Positions 34,264-46,510 of a stretch of DNA of 64,000 nt are shown piece by piece. The DNA is from Tretioscincus oriximinensis. Taxonomy: Eukaryota > Chordata > Lepidosauria > Squamata > Gymnophthalmidae. A program made the translations under genes and the position numbers. The first letter of the stretch is position 1; each line of letters starts with the position of its first letter. The notes under the pieces were generated by a model that worked only from the letters and a program-made list of their open reading frames with translations, was not told the DNA's origin and searched no databases. The stretch spans positions 1,613,716 to 1,677,715 of the forward strand of contig JAJVDF010000194.1 in assembly GCA_022410635.1 (NCBI GenBank). Reading direction: 5' to 3'.

Positions 34264-34946
34264 CTAATTAAAATAATATTAAAAGTTAGCCCTCATGTTG
34301 TTTTTCCTGGATTATTTACTATTACATCTAGTAGACAGCTGTGAAAATCTTCCCAAGAAGGCTATTCAGCACTTTTTTGTTATTTGCAATTAGCATGCAG
34401 TGGCTAATTACTTAATTCAAAATAAATGTTTGACTATCACAAAATTTCATTTATGCAAACATTTTACCTGCCAGATGGAGAAGGATGTCTCAGGGCTGAC
34501 TCATTCCAGGGCTGATTAGGATGGGGGGAGAAGGGGAGAAATTGCTCTGAAGAAAATACAACCACATTGCTAATTTGTTTTGATTAAGTACTACACTAGG
34601 AANCAGGATTTCCACCATCTTTATAATAGTTTGATTTTGAGGGTATTATGGGTAAGTCCATATCAGTGATCATCTGTTTTTGATTTCTCATAGGGATCTA
34701 AATCAATTCAAATCAAATTAATTATTTCAGTGCAAGACCTGCACGGTAAGACATACAACTAACACTTACAATTTCATTATCCTCAATAATTTAATCAGTT
34801 TCAAGCCGATGATGGTGTACAGCCAAAACCATGGCAATTCTAAAGATAATTTCTTTATTTATGCCTGATAAAGTAACAAAATACATTTATTTCCTCAGAA
34901 AGTTTTGCAGTAAATGAATTAATGAGTCTTAGGCAGCCTTTAGATG
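34264..34946. other. No recognised feature
   Basis: AT-rich. No gene or repeat identified. Confidence 0.4.
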
Positions 34947-34994
34947 GCAAGAAGCATTGTGGGATCTAAAGAAGATCCCACAATTGCTTCTTGC
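34947..34994. other. Strong hairpin, 20-bp stem
   Basis: GCAAGAAGCATTGTGGGATC (34947-34966) pairs with 34974-34994 with a single one-base bulge. The loop is TAAAGAA. It may be a tiny palindromic MITE or an RNA hairpin, and the sequence does not decide. Confidence 0.85.
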
Positions 34995-35243
34995 AAGCCC
35001 TTAGCAAATGTGAAAAGCAATTACAGGCTTAGTTCTACTTACCTGGATATTTGTTAGCAGCTGCTGAAATGAAATTGAATCATACACCCAGAAAGACAGC
35101 CAAACACTCACCCTACCGTCTTTATTTTTTACATGCTTGATTGGTTTCCAGTTAGGAAAACAATTACAAAAATCCCAGCATTTAATATGTGGCATGCTAA
35201 ATTTTTAACAGCATTTATTTTTATATAAGATCCCATTCCCTTT

Positions 35244-35690
35244 AATATTTATTTATTTTTTATTTATTTATTTACATTTGTACCCCGCCCCATACCCAAA
35301 GGTCTCAGGGCAGCAACAACAATAAAAGAGCAAAATCCACATTTTAAAACTGTAACAATCAGTATCTGAAGGTGGAGGGGGAAAAATAGCATTTCTTCAA
35401 TCAAAGGCCAGGTTGAACAGGTGCGTCTTTAAGGANCTTCTAAAAGAATACAATGACGATGACAGATGCACCTCGAGGGAAAGACCATTCCAAAGACTGG
35501 GGGCAACCACCGAGAAGGCCGTATCCTGGGTTCCCACTCCATTGGCTGTTGAAAGGGCTGGTACAACCAGGAGGGCCTCCCCTGCAGATCTTGAGGCACG
35601 GGCAGGTTGGTACGGGAGAAGGCATTCCTTTAGAAATTTGGGGCCCAAGTTATTTAGGGCTTTATAAGTTAAAGTTAATATGTCCTTTAA
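35244..35690 (-). mobile_element. L2-clade LINE, ORF2 C-terminus and tail
   Basis: On the minus strand the frame 35648-35397 is open for 83 codons apart from one N. It reads MGPKFLKECLLPYQPARASR, GEALLVVPALSTANGVG, SVVAPSLWNGLSLEV and SLKTHLFNLAFD, closely matching the copy at 19255. Upstream it continues with ALNNLG-type sequence. The tail (ACCTTTGGGTATGGGGCGGG and (TAAA)n on the minus strand) is at 35244-35300. Only the last part of ORF2 is present and there is no RT core. Confidence 0.9.
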
Positions 35691-35714
35691 GACACCACAA
35701 AGCAGACTTCAATT

Positions 35715-35915
35715 NTGTTGAAATAGAGGTTTTGATCCTTTTTGTCCATTTAAGAACTGGCTTCTAGAAGAAGTGGTGGTAGCTTTAAGATAGGGTTGAA
35801 TAAATTTGTGAATGCCAAGTTTCCCAATTACTATTAGGATAGATGTCGCNGTATTGCCTCTGGGTTTCAGCAACAGGCAGTATTTCTGAAGTGGCATTTG
35901 CATAACAATGCCTAA
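35715..35915 (+). mobile_element. CR1 LINE 3' end, old copy
   Basis: AGAAGAAGTGGTGGTAGCTT (EEVVVA codons), TAGGGTTGAATAAATTTGTG, ATTAGGATAGATGTCGC and CAGCAACAGGCAG follow the CR1 order seen at 5918. It is diverged and lacks the octamer tail. It lies directly after the L2 copy. Confidence 0.7.
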
Positions 35916-35929
35916 ATTCATCTTCAGTC

Positions 35930-36140
35930 CTGAAGAGATGGCTTATTTGGTAGCCTCCTGAGACACTGGTATGAGAAGCCCTCTAGGTAATCTTTGATTA
36001 GTCACAGTTATTGAGACCTCTCTCAGCTTCACCTACTTCACAAGGTGTCTGTTGTAAAAAAGAGAAGCTTATGCAAGCCACTTTGAGTATCTCTGGGTTG
36101 GGAAAGGCAGAGTACAAAAACCAATCCCCTCTGATTGAAC
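35930..36140 (+). mobile_element. tRNA-derived SINE, body and tail
   Basis: Diverged head (ATGGCTTATTTGGTAGCC), then ACCTCTCTCAGCTTCACCTA, TTCACAAGGTGTCTGTTGT and the tail GCAAGCCACTTTGAGTATC...GGCAGAGTACAAAAACC. The GGGTGTCTGTTGT block is shared with the SINE at 59166-59325. Confidence 0.7.
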
Positions 36141-36151
36141 ATGCTTTAAAG

Positions 36152-36697
36152 TTATGGTGTTGATCATGACCATAACTTCTAACTTTAAAAAAAAAAGTTG
36201 GGTATAAACAGTTTATAATGACAACAGGATTGTTGAACCAAAGGCAAAATACACCAATTTTCCTTAACTAAGACACTGGTTTCAAAATAATCACATGCAT
36301 TCTTTTGGGTGTTTGGGTCTGCCAATGTGGCATTACAAATCAGAATTTACAGAATTTGTTGTATTTAATCATACAGTCTTTCATTTGTCCTTCCTTGGTT
36401 TTAAATCTGTTTATAAATTACTGTTTGGATGTTCTTAATCCTTTCTCTGGTGCAACTGTTGTGTTTTGTAACACAACTTCCTATGTTAATCTGTTGCATT
36501 GAGAATAAACAACAGACTCGGTAGAACAGTAAATAATTTTGTAGTACCTTTGAGGCAAATGTATTCATTATTAGATAGATTTCTATGATTCTCTTGGTTT
36601 TTGTTTTCCTGTGAACATGTTAGTTTTCTGTATCCTCTGCTTCAGTATTATAAAAGGAGAACATAGTATGTATGACATTAGTTGCTTTGAGGCAAAC
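36152..36697. other. No gene; small hairpin at its start
   Basis: AAGTTATGGT and ACCATAACTT (36152-36181) form a 10-bp perfect inverted repeat. The remainder is AT-rich and unrecognised. Confidence 0.4.
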
Positions 36698-36940
36698 AAA
36701 TAACTTTTGGTAGTCAATTTCAGAGAAATAGCCGTGTTAGTCTAGCAGAAAGTCCAGCAAAGGAGCTAGCAGCACTTTGAGACTAACTTGAGAAAAGTGG
36801 TTGGCATAAGCTTTCGTAGACAGGTCTACTTCTTCAGATGCATCTGAAGAAGTAGACCTGTCTACGAAAGCTTATGCCAACCACTTTTCTCAAGTTAGTC
36901 TCAAAGTGCTGCTAGCTCCTTTGCTGAAATAACTTTTGGT
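36698..36940 (+). mobile_element. Palindromic retroposon (family P), copy 2, perfect 172-bp palindrome
   Basis: Perfect 14-bp direct repeats AAATAACTTTTGGT lie at 36698-36711 and 36927-36940. Inside is a 43-nt head ending at 36754 (TTTCAGAGAAATAGCCGTG is its core), then a perfect palindrome 36755-36926 with arms of 86 bp and the centre TG|CA at 36840/36841. The arm runs CAGCAAAGGAGCTAGCAG, GAGACTAACTTGAGAAAAG, CATAAGCTTTCGTAGACAGG, CTACTTCTTCAGATG. No poly(A) tail and no coding capacity. Copy 1 (15258-15465) has the same head, arm start and layout. 47533-47631 is a one-arm copy. Confidence 0.93.
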
Positions 36941-39900
36941 TCATATAACATAATAAAATCGAAATAACTCAAAAGGTTTCATCATTAAAAAAACAGCAAC
37001 CAGAAAATGCCAGCTACTTGTGATCTTTTTGAAGACCCACCTCTTTAATTTTCCTTGATTCTGGACTATTTGTTCTATCAGTCACTTTTTTATTGTTGTA
37101 CCCACCCATCAACAGATACTTTTAGTTCCCAAATTGCATTTAAATCTTACTTCCAACCTATTCATCCTTCCACACAGGTACTCTTTCTATCTAGTTAATA
37201 ACCACGGAACTCTCAAAGATTAAACTTGACAACCTGTTTTGCAACCCTGCAACCTTCTAAATCATTTTGGGCACCTTTGCAAGGAAAATATTAGCAATAC
37301 TCCTTCCTGAAATAAAACAACTNTAGTGCTCCACAATCTGCCAATATAATCTCTTGTACAATTTCCCCCAGGAAACAAAGATTGCTTTGCTAATGATTCA
37401 ATAATAATGTAGCATTGTGCCATTCTATTGTACGGGATTAGGTGTGGCATAAAATTGCTGAACGAATGATACTACAAACCCAAGGACTACGGCTAGACTG
37501 TAAAAAAGTTGAATCAAATTCTGGAGATGCGAACTAGAAAGCTAATGTTACCACATCAGCACATTTTATTTATTTAAAATGATTTACATCTTGCCCTTCA
37601 CCATTGGTCCCAGAGTAGATAACATAAGATTGAGAAAATTAATTAAATAAATGTATACTGTTTTGAAAATTACAAACTTGCAAATTTGTTTTTGCAAATG
37701 TGCATCTAGACTGATGCTCACAATTATTTTAATAACTACAAACAAATTAGTGTCCCCACTGACTTTTCCCAATCCAATTTTTCCATTATGAATAACTGCA
37801 GTGAAGTGGAGGGTTTAAAAAAGCAAACAAAAAGACAGATATATACAGAGGTAGCTTGAGACAATATTTAATGTCAGTATCCTTGAATCCTTGACCAGTC
37901 AGCAATAACATGACCTTGGCAATGTTTGCTTTTTAAACGGGCAAATAGTGTGTTTAATACCCAAACTGTCTGAGGACCTTTAGGTATTTTGCTTTCTTCT
38001 ATATTTTGGTCATAACAAGTGTATATTATCAACTCTGCTCCAATATTGAAAAGATTACTTTAAGGCTACATCCAGCTGCCACTTAGCTACTTATATCCTG
38101 TTATTTTTTAATATTCTGAGATATATGTGCTTTATAATGGAATAGCTAAAGTGAACAGAATAAGCTCATAATGTCTGGATGTTGCATGTACTACAGTACT
38201 CCTTATAAAGATNTATGGTGCAAACTTGGTATGGAGTGAAAGAGTTCCAAATTAAAGGACTTGCATAGACTTAGGTCCTACCAAACTCTGCAATCCATGC
38301 ACCAGACGTAGGGCTTGAAATTACGCCACATTACATATCTGTGCAATAAAATTCTGACAAAAAGTTTGGAAAGAAGATCAAATGATGAGGCTTCAAGGAT
38401 CTTTTCTGCGCTGAGCTGAGTCTACCATTCACAAGATTTCATTGATTCCACTGAAGAAAGTGACTCAAAAGTTATAAGTAACAGGTACTCATGCATTTAA
38501 TGAGTGCTAAAGAATGTTAAAGCTCTTCGAAAAGTAAGAAAATAAAATTTCATTCCAAAATTCATATTTACATTATATGAGCAGATTACTCCGTATTACA
38601 TAGTATTGCTTGCAAAGAAATACAATATTCTGAAGCTGATGATATCTCTTGCCTTTCAGTTGCTTTCCATATAATAAGAAACTACAACTTATAAGTTGTC
38701 ATCTTTAAATTTAAATTCATTCATTTTATTTACTAATTTTATAAACTCAATAAACAAAATTCTCAGGGCAACATATAAACTACCCAATGGAAATATATCC
38801 ATGTGATTTAGATAAAAGGAAAGATAAGGACCTCATAATCAGAAATAAATGTAACTCAAATGATTAAAGATTTGAGGTTAATATCTTATTATTTCATTGA
38901 TAAATATTCCAGTTTCCCAGTAGAGCTGCAACTTCAAAACTAATCTTGTGGAAAACAACATGCTTTTCTGGTGTCTTTCTATTACCTGTATGGGATCTCT
39001 TTGCAGGAGTTCAAGAGAGAGATACATTTTCAGAAGTAGACATCAGAAATCTGGATTTGTCATGGTATAGTTCAATAGTTCAGCACCAGTGCTTTTCTTT
39101 CTGATTTCTGTATGATTCAAGCAATCTTGTGAACACTCAACAGTACAACATAATGGAAACAATGATTCTGTAAACACAAATGGATCTGTAAGAAAACACC
39201 AGCTCTCTGCAAGAACATTCCTTGAGGAGGGGTGGGGAGTGCTCAAAATCTGTCTCCCTACATTCATAGAGGCTGAAAAAAAGATTAGAAATATTTAAAC
39301 TTGGCAAGTGAAGGGTAAAGGAAAAAAATCCCCCTGAAGAGATAGNGACAATTTGTTCTCTGGAAGCAATCCTGTGATCATTTGCACTAAGGATTGGCTA
39401 GAAACAACAGTTACAAGTTAGATTTTAGAAGTAGTACGGGTTAGAGGGGAAAGAACAATGGGAGTGTGGAGTATGAGAAACGACAACTTGGATAGAGGAG
39501 ATTCAGTAAATAAAAGCAGGGAATACTTTGTGAGAATAAGGTCAGGACAGTGACTAATGGAATGGGTAGGCAAGGAAGAGCTGAAAATAATACCATAAAA
39601 AGATTCAAAATGATAGGAAATGCAATTCTGCAATAGACTCATCATACATTGTGGATACAGCCCACTCCAATATCACATCCACTGTGGATAGAAAGGCATT
39701 ACAGAGGCATCTCAATAAAGAAAAGGCCACCTTGTTTATTCCAACAACACAGTCACAGTAATATTTAAAGTGCTTTTGAGGCTCTTGTTGGAAAAGCAAA
39801 AACAAAACAAAACCTTTGAAATCAGATTCCATCAGAAATGAGTATCAAATAGGTTTAGCTCAGAATGTACAGCTGCTGAATTCAGTATCCAGATAAGTGA

Positions 39901-40524
39901 TCCATAAAGGCACGTATCTGAGAACCATCAAATGTTCTCCATGCTTTTGTTATGCATGATAAGTTTATCTTGGCAACTTCTGTAGCTGACTGACACCACA
40001 CACTTCACTTACAACTCTTTTAAATTACCCCGAAGCATATTTATTTCTAGCTCTGTGGAATATTAATCACCACTTCATTAGATTCCCTGCAAGGGGAAGT
40101 TGGGAATTTGCAATAGCTATTTCTAATTGCTCTTCTGAATTATACTGAGATTTTGAAAGGGGGGATTTATAAACATACTCTACTATTAATTAACATTACT
40201 GGTAACTTAAAGCAAGATTGGAAAGCAACGTGTCAGCAATGTTCTCCCATGAAGATCTCAAGTAGAGAAGTAAAAGCAACTCTCTAAAGCTTGATATTCA
40301 GCAAATTTGCATAACGATTGGTGGAATAAGTGTAGAATTAAATTAGATGAAATATAGTTTTGAAAAAAACTATTTTAAAAAATTAAGGAATAAGCATGTT
40401 ATTAGTTGTGTTTCCAAACATTCTATGTTTTACTGCTACATGAATCTGTGATTGTAGTATGTGAAAAAAACAACGGTTCAGCAGAAGCAAAGGATTCCAG
40501 CTACTCCCTCACTGCATGCATAGG
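36941..40524. other. No recognised feature (3.6 kb)
   Basis: AT-rich. TTTATTTATTTAAAATG...CATCTTGCCCTTCACC near 37565-37603 may be a decayed minus-strand SINE/LINE tail. Otherwise nothing recognised. Confidence 0.4.
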
Positions 40525-40630
40525 TTTCAGAGAAACAGCCATGCTCACCTGGCCTCAGGAAATCCAGGGTTCTTGTAGCACTCTAGAGACCAACAAGAAA
40601 AAGGAAGGCAGTGTGAGCTTTCATAAAGGT
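40525..40630 (+). mobile_element. Family P retroposon, old single-arm copy
   Basis: GGTTTCAGAGAAACAGCCATG (head), then CTTGTAGCACTCTAGAGACC, AACAAGAAAAAGGAAGGCAG and GAGCTTTCATAAAGG correspond to the head and arm of 36698-36840. It is diverged, stops before the CTTCTTCAGATG end and has no inverted arm. Confidence 0.6.
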
Positions 40631-40928
40631 TGAAGACTTAGGCTGCTTTCCCCTTACAAGTTTTAAATTGCTTTTAAAAAAAAAACAGAGAAACACATTC
40701 ACAAGTATGTACCCATTTACCTTTAATCTTCCTTGCAGTTCTCTATCTATGACATATTCTGGCAATTCTTGTGACATCACAAGCCCCAGAAACCATTGAT
40801 GCACTTGCCTGACTACTCAGTATTCTTTGTGAGCCTGCATACAATTCCCAGGCAATCTCTACTAGGCAAGAGCCCATGAGCGTTTCACAATTTGCATACT
40901 GAAGCTCTGAGGCAGCTTTTTAGACTAA

Positions 40929-41358
40929 GGCTGCCTGCACACAGCATATTTCTACCTCGATCGGAGTGAGATGAGGAAGACTCCAGCACACGGGTTAAGC
41001 ATTTTTCAGCATTCGTCCTGCAGGAAATGCCATTTATCCCGGAATAAATTATTGCTGGGATATTCAAGCATTGTTCCGAAAAGCCCTTTCCACTGGCATC
41101 TGTGGCTGCGTGTATGCATATACACAAATTTGATGTGCGAGGATAAAGCAACTGAGAATGTGGCACTTGTTTCCATAGGCTGTTGCAAGTAAAAAAAAAC
41201 AAAATCTCGATCTGCACTGCAACAAGATCGATGAGCGATGTTACGGAAGGTGATGCACTGACCACAGAAAATAGATGTTCCATGTGCACAAACAGGCGAT
41301 TGCTATATTCCAGAATGTAACTTTATACTGGTTTTTACATCATGGTGTGCACGTAACC
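40929..41358. mobile_element. PIF/Harbinger-like MITE, copy 2
   Basis: GGCTGCCTGCACACAGC...GGTGTGCACGTAACC, 430 bp, flanked by TAA on the left and TTA on the right. Internal blocks (ACTCCAGCACACGGGTTAAGC, GAATAAATTATTGCTGGGATA, GTGCACAAACAGGCGATTGC) match copies at 868 and 47931. Open frames on both strands here are not conserved. Confidence 0.78.
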
Positions 41359-42582
41359 TTAGACATTTTTCAGACTCCTCCAAGTGCATTATATCAGCTG
41401 TGGAGATCAGAGAATGAAAATTAAAAGGATTGTCAGATCAGCAAGTGTACTAGGAATCTCCCTTCCACATGCTGGCCTCCCTTAGGCCACACCAGTGTGT
41501 GGATGGGAGGCTCATGCAATAATAACCTTTCTAGTCTAGAGCAATAGCTGTAAGAAATCCCCCTTGATGCAAGTGCTCAGAGCCTACAATAACCAATAAG
41601 AAATGTTTGAGAGGATTGTATGTGGGTTATAGAAATATGTAGAAAATAACACTATTGTGTCCAGCTTTCCATTGAACTAAACATTTGTCAATCAAACTAA
41701 TAGTTTTGAGTATCTGATTCCAAAAGGGTTTGATGATGATGATTTTTCATTGAAATAGGAAAAACAAAATAATTTCCCAATTTGGTGATCACTTTAGCCA
41801 CTTAGAGAAATAATTCTGACCGCAGATGTGTCTAAAGTGAAGCATGCTAGAAGATATCAGGGTCTAAAATCAGTCCACCATTCTGACGAGATAACGCTAG
41901 ACTCCTTCATGGAACAGCTTAAGAATGCATGAGGAGAAGTCATAGCCCAATAGAGTATAATCAGAATTGTTCTAATAGAAAGTTCTTTGAAGATCTCAGA
42001 AGGAAACTTGCTAATTATCTACTCTTCTTTATCCGTTTTAACTGAGAANCTTTTCTTCTGTGCTTAAAGTAACATATTACTTTAGTAGTGTTACATGAAA
42101 GATTCTCACAAATTCCAATTACATGCTCATATAATATGGGGTCAATTTAATCTGTTCAGCATGTATTAATGTATTTCCTCTCCCATAATACTAGTGGATG
42201 CAAACTTATTGCTCCCCTGCTGAATAGAGTGACTGGTCAGGCAGATTAATTTAATATCCTCTTTCTTTGGCAAGGCAAGAAATATGCAAGTGTAATGATT
42301 TAGGAAAATTGTATGTGATTGTTATTAAGGAATGTTAGCAGGTGATAATGGAATGATCCACATAAAAATTCCTCCTTTTAATTGATTATCTGACATGGCC
42401 TTCTTTTCTCTTGTGCTGTGGACAGCATGCCTCTCAATGTCTCTTACACTCTTTAATTGAAAAAAGCTCTTCAATGGAAAATGGACATGCATGCAATTTT
42501 TCTTATTGAATTGCTTGCATATATGGCTTCAAAGGGTAGCTTATGCTTGATTAAACATGGCCATTCTAGCAAAGCCACGTTT
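41359..42582. other. No recognised feature
   Basis: AT-rich. No gene recognised. Confidence 0.4.
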
Positions 42583-42768
42583 GGTATAGATACTAGGATG
42601 GATCTTTTGATACTGCCTACAGAACAGAGCAACAGGCAGCATTCTTGAAATACCATTTGCCTTCTTCTGCTTCAGACTGCCTAGGTGCAATTGGTGGCCC
42701 ACTGTGTGATACAGAATATTGGACTAGATGAGCTCTGGTCTGATTCAGCAGGGCTCTTCTTATGTTGG
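42583..42768 (+). mobile_element. CR1 LINE 3' UTR end
   Basis: GGTATAGATACTAGGATGG, GAGCAACAGGCAGCATTCTTG, AAATACCATTTGC, CTAGGTGCAATTGGTGGCCC, ACTAGATGAGC and GGCTCTTCTTATG are in CR1 order. Only about 190 bp remain. Confidence 0.85.
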
Positions 42769-43645
42769 TTCAATGCAAATGTGTCCTAGTTAAACATCAA
42801 ACACAAATAATGCTATCTCTATCAAAATCTATTTGATAATTTTATATTGCTATTATTATTACTACTATTTTGTATCATGTTACTGATCTTTTGAATAAAT
42901 AGTTGAATAAATAATTTTCATCTATGGTAGGTAACCATATGCTTTGGGAAAATCATAGGAATGGAAACAAAGTCACCCTATATATCTCAATTGTCTTGAG
43001 CATGGGTGTGATCTTACAATTAGACAGGCAANATCATAATGTTGCCATTTGTAAAGTTATGATGGGCATGAAATCANAGTGGACAAGCCCTTTATTTTGG
43101 TTAAACAGCTTAACCAATGGGAGAAACCTGGCCATTATCCTTCCTTCATGAAGACAGCATGTTTCTTATTAAAGCAGACAAATCTGAAGCTCATCTTACA
43201 TGGGAAGATTCTATTCTTCTTTGAGATGCGTAAGAGTATAAACTTGTATCTTTTTCAAAGATGTGTACCAACAGAAATGTTGGAAAATAAAACCANGTAA
43301 ATATTTGGTATTATGGAAAATGAGAAGAGCCATACAGTCTTTTTGTACTTTGACTGGGGAATTTGTGCTGGTATTCCTTAATTTTACCTTAATCATAAAC
43401 TTTGTTAAGGAGTTCTTAACATTAATGCAATGTACTACTTTTAAGCAGTCCACAATCATTTCTTCACTGTGGAAATAATCCTGCAGAAAGTATGAATGCT
43501 ATACTCTAGCATTTCAGTGCTCTACATGCTATGTGACATGTTTCTACCCAATTAGAGCAGCATGTAGAACACAGAAAGGCTAGATTACAGCCTTCAAATT
43601 CCACCCAGTTGGGGAGAATAATTCCCACCAATCATTTTCTGAAGT
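42769..43645. other. No recognised feature
   Basis: AT-rich, several Ns, no recognised element. Confidence 0.4.
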
Positions 43646-43843
43646 TAGGTTGATCAGATGACCCCCCTTTTGGGGGNGGGGGTTGAAAACCCAGTTTTGG
43701 GTGCCTCCCAGTTTTTTCTGAGGAAAACGTTTTCAAAAAAAGATTTTTTTTGAATTTTTNTTTTCTCAGAAAAAAACGGGAGGGACCCCAAAAATGGGTT
43801 TTCAACCACCCCCACCCCCCAAAGGGGTCATCCTCTCAGCCTA
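43646..43843. mobile_element. Palindromic MITE with TA target, copy 3
   Basis: TA-flanked 194-bp element (43648-43841). It runs from GGTTGATCAGATGACCCC to GGGGTCATCCTCTCAGCC, with GTTGAAAACCCAGTTTTGGG pairing with CCAAAAATGGGTTTTCAAC. Same family as 13664 and 17206. Confidence 0.87.
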
Positions 43844-45344
43844 TCTGAAGTAAGTGTGAAGAAGTTCATGTTCAAGGGATTGTGTCGTTTGGTCTATTGG
43901 GCTTATAAAGAAAGCCCACACACCTATTTCATTCACACTGTGCCCTTAAATGTAGTTGTCAAGATGAAGTTTTAATTTTATTCAGATATTTTTAGTATAA
44001 TCACTTTCCTAATGACATATTTATGTCTTCTATAGCTATTCCCTGATCTGCAGGTAGACTCAGTGCCTTATTATTGTCTGGCAAGCAGAAATGGATAAAT
44101 CTATTAAGTTCAATCTGCTTGTTTCATCATACTGACAAACTCACATGAACCTCAATTCATCAAAAGCTTNCCAAACAAAGAATCCCTATTTCATTTGAGA
44201 GTCATAAAAAATCTCCAAAAGAAAATGTTGGGTTAATAGTTCTTTAATCTCTCTTTAATTGCTCATTAATAATCCTGTTGTTAATATTCTTGCTTTTCAT
44301 AACTTAGAAGATGAGAAGAGGATGATAGGTTCAGGTGTGTTCACTAAGAAAGAGGCCAGAGAAAGACTGAAAATATTGCATCTCTTTCTTTCGATAATAT
44401 GAAAATGAGTTATGAACAAAACACCACTGAGAAATGTTGATGGCTCAGGCTGCCCCTGGCATACTCCCTGATAATTTCTCTTGAGTTTTGTCAATATTCA
44501 TATTCACATTAAAGTTATGTTCAGGCAAAATTCTGCAGCAACATGATATAGTACACAGTTCCATATATATTTTAGAAATCATTTGAAGACTTAATTATTT
44601 TATTTGAACCCCACCAGGTATTTTGGCTTAAGTAGCAGGTTCTGAATTTGGCCAGAAACACAGCAATTCAAAAACCAAAATATTTGAGACTATCTGGGTG
44701 TTACTAGAAGTTCCAGGAGAAACTGTGTAACTTTTCCCCACCATTTCCAGGAATGACCAAGACATGTTTGGTGTTTACTACTGAAGGGAATTGTAAGATG
44801 CAAACTTCACAAACTACAAAGGGGTGGTAAAGGAGTAGTATCCAACAAGGCAGGGATCTGACAGGCCATAGCCACTACTGCCCATTACAGTGCAATTGGA
44901 CCTTACAGTGCAGCTGAGGTCTCCCATAATTTAAAATACAGACCTGTCCTATGGAAGATTGAAGAATGAGGTCACAGGTGGCCAACATTTTTTCCAAATC
45001 TGCTAGCCACTTTGCCAATACTGAGAAAATAGAAAGCTCTTTTCCACTACCATTTCATCACCACATTATTGAAGAAAGATGGAGGGGACATCAGAATATC
45101 CATACTATCAAGTTTTCAGGTTAAAATAATCTCTTTCCAAAACTGACTTCAGAGACCATCTTCCCCATGTGCTTGATGTTTTGTAATTTCTTTTTAAGCT
45201 GATTTCACTATGTGTATGCATTTTCCAATTCCTTTCTCCTGCTTTAATTCCAAGCTCAATACTTCTGTATTTCTTTAAGTTCTATAAGCTCTTCTCTCCC
45301 CTCCGCCCCCCCTACATACACACATATCTTTCTATACTCTCATA
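43844..45344. other. No recognised feature
   Basis: AT-rich. No gene recognised. Confidence 0.4.
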
Positions 45345-45450
45345 GAGAGAGCAGTTAGTGGTTAGAGTGTCAGACACTTACCTGGGAAACTACCAAGTTT
45401 GATTCTGCGCTGTTCTTCAGAGCTCTCTCAGTCCCACTTTCTTTACAAGG
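45345..45450 (+). mobile_element. tRNA-derived SINE, head with internal deletion
   Basis: GCAGTTAGTGGTTAGAGTGT, CTTACCTGGGAAACTACC and AGTTTGATTCTGCGCTG (A- and B-box-like), then a jump to CAGAGCTCTCTCAGTCCCAC and TTTACAAGG. It then runs directly into the (TTA)n microsatellite, which has probably grown from or into it. Confidence 0.75.
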
Positions 45451-45497
<47 letters not shown>

Positions 45498-45570
45498 NAT
45501 TATTGTTATCATTATCATTATTATCATTATTTATTATCATTATCATTATTATCACTATCACTATCACTAT
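45451..45570 (+). repeat. (TTA)n / (ATC)n compound microsatellite
   Basis: TTATTATTA for about 50 bases, then TATCATTATCATTATTATCA and ATCACTATCACTATC-type hexamers. Low-complexity tyrosine- or asparagine-rich frames are artefacts. Confidence 0.97.
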
Positions 45571-46189
45571 TAATATTTTTCCATGCCACCACAGTACATT
45601 GAATGGTGAGACAATTGTTCTTGGCTTGTTGTAGGTCCAGTTGGTGTTTAGATTTTGATTTTGAGTTCCAGATAGTTCTTTGTTGTAAATGTCAGGAACT
45701 TTTAAAATAGATCTTATCTTGTGATGACAATGATTCTCCTAACCTAATGGTATCAGAGCATATCCAAATGCTTAAAGATACTGTATCCTACAAGCCAGGG
45801 GTTTTTAGTAGGTTGAAAGCCCTGAAAGTTAGACATTCCTGGAGTCCATAATCTGATTTAATAGTTCAAAACAATGTACCATTGTTGGTAAATCAAAATA
45901 TTATTTTTTAAAAANTTGTGTGTGAAGCAAATCACTTGCTTTGTCAAAACATTATTTTCCTTCTAGACTCCAACTTACTTCTTTGCAGTTGGGTTTGTTG
46001 TTCTATGACTTTATGCTGTACATTCATCCTCAGCAAGAGGTGCTCTATGTCAACTGTTCCCATTTCATTCAATGCTTTAAAGGATAATTTTTCAATTTTG
46101 CCCTTTGTAAATTACATCTCCAAAAAGAGTGCAGATGCACAAGAAATAAAACTGTCCTCTATTTGCCCCCAAATAATCCTGTTTCCCCT
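45571..46189. other. No recognised feature
   Basis: AT-rich. The 94-codon frame at 45918-46202 has no recognisable domain. Confidence 0.4.
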
Positions 46190-46510
46190 TATCCCAGTGT
46201 AACCACACATGCACAGCTACACATTCAGCAATGTGAACTTGGCAAATCCTCTGAGACATGCAAAAATTCATTGGCTCTTGNTTCAAAGAGAATGCTTATG
46301 AATTGCAGGAAGACTCATAGAGAATGCTGGGAATTGTAGGAAGGTAATCACAGCAATGCCTTATGGGGCTCATTATGTAACAAGATTGCTAAGCAATGTG
46401 TCTGAACAACATGGAGATTTTGTGGTAGGTGAGGACAGATGCAAACATGTTTTAAAAGAAATTGTGAGATAAACCATTCGGTGAGAAAGGCCTATGTCAT
46501 GGGAAGCTGG
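46190..46510 (+). repeat. Dispersed repeat family C, copy 3
   Basis: GTGAACTTGGCAAATCC, TTCATTGGCTCTTG, GAGAATGCTGGGAATTGTAG, AGCAATGCCTTATGGGGCTC, GCTAAGCAATGTGTC and GTTTTAAAAGAAATTGTGAG are collinear with 9480-9800. Non-coding. Confidence 0.5.

Noticed and set aside
40885..41289. 134-codon minus-strand open frame
   Set aside because: Falls in MITE copy 2, and the other copies have stops and frameshifts there.
45370..45602. Asparagine- or tyrosine-rich open frames
   Set aside because: Translation of the TTA/ATC microsatellite.
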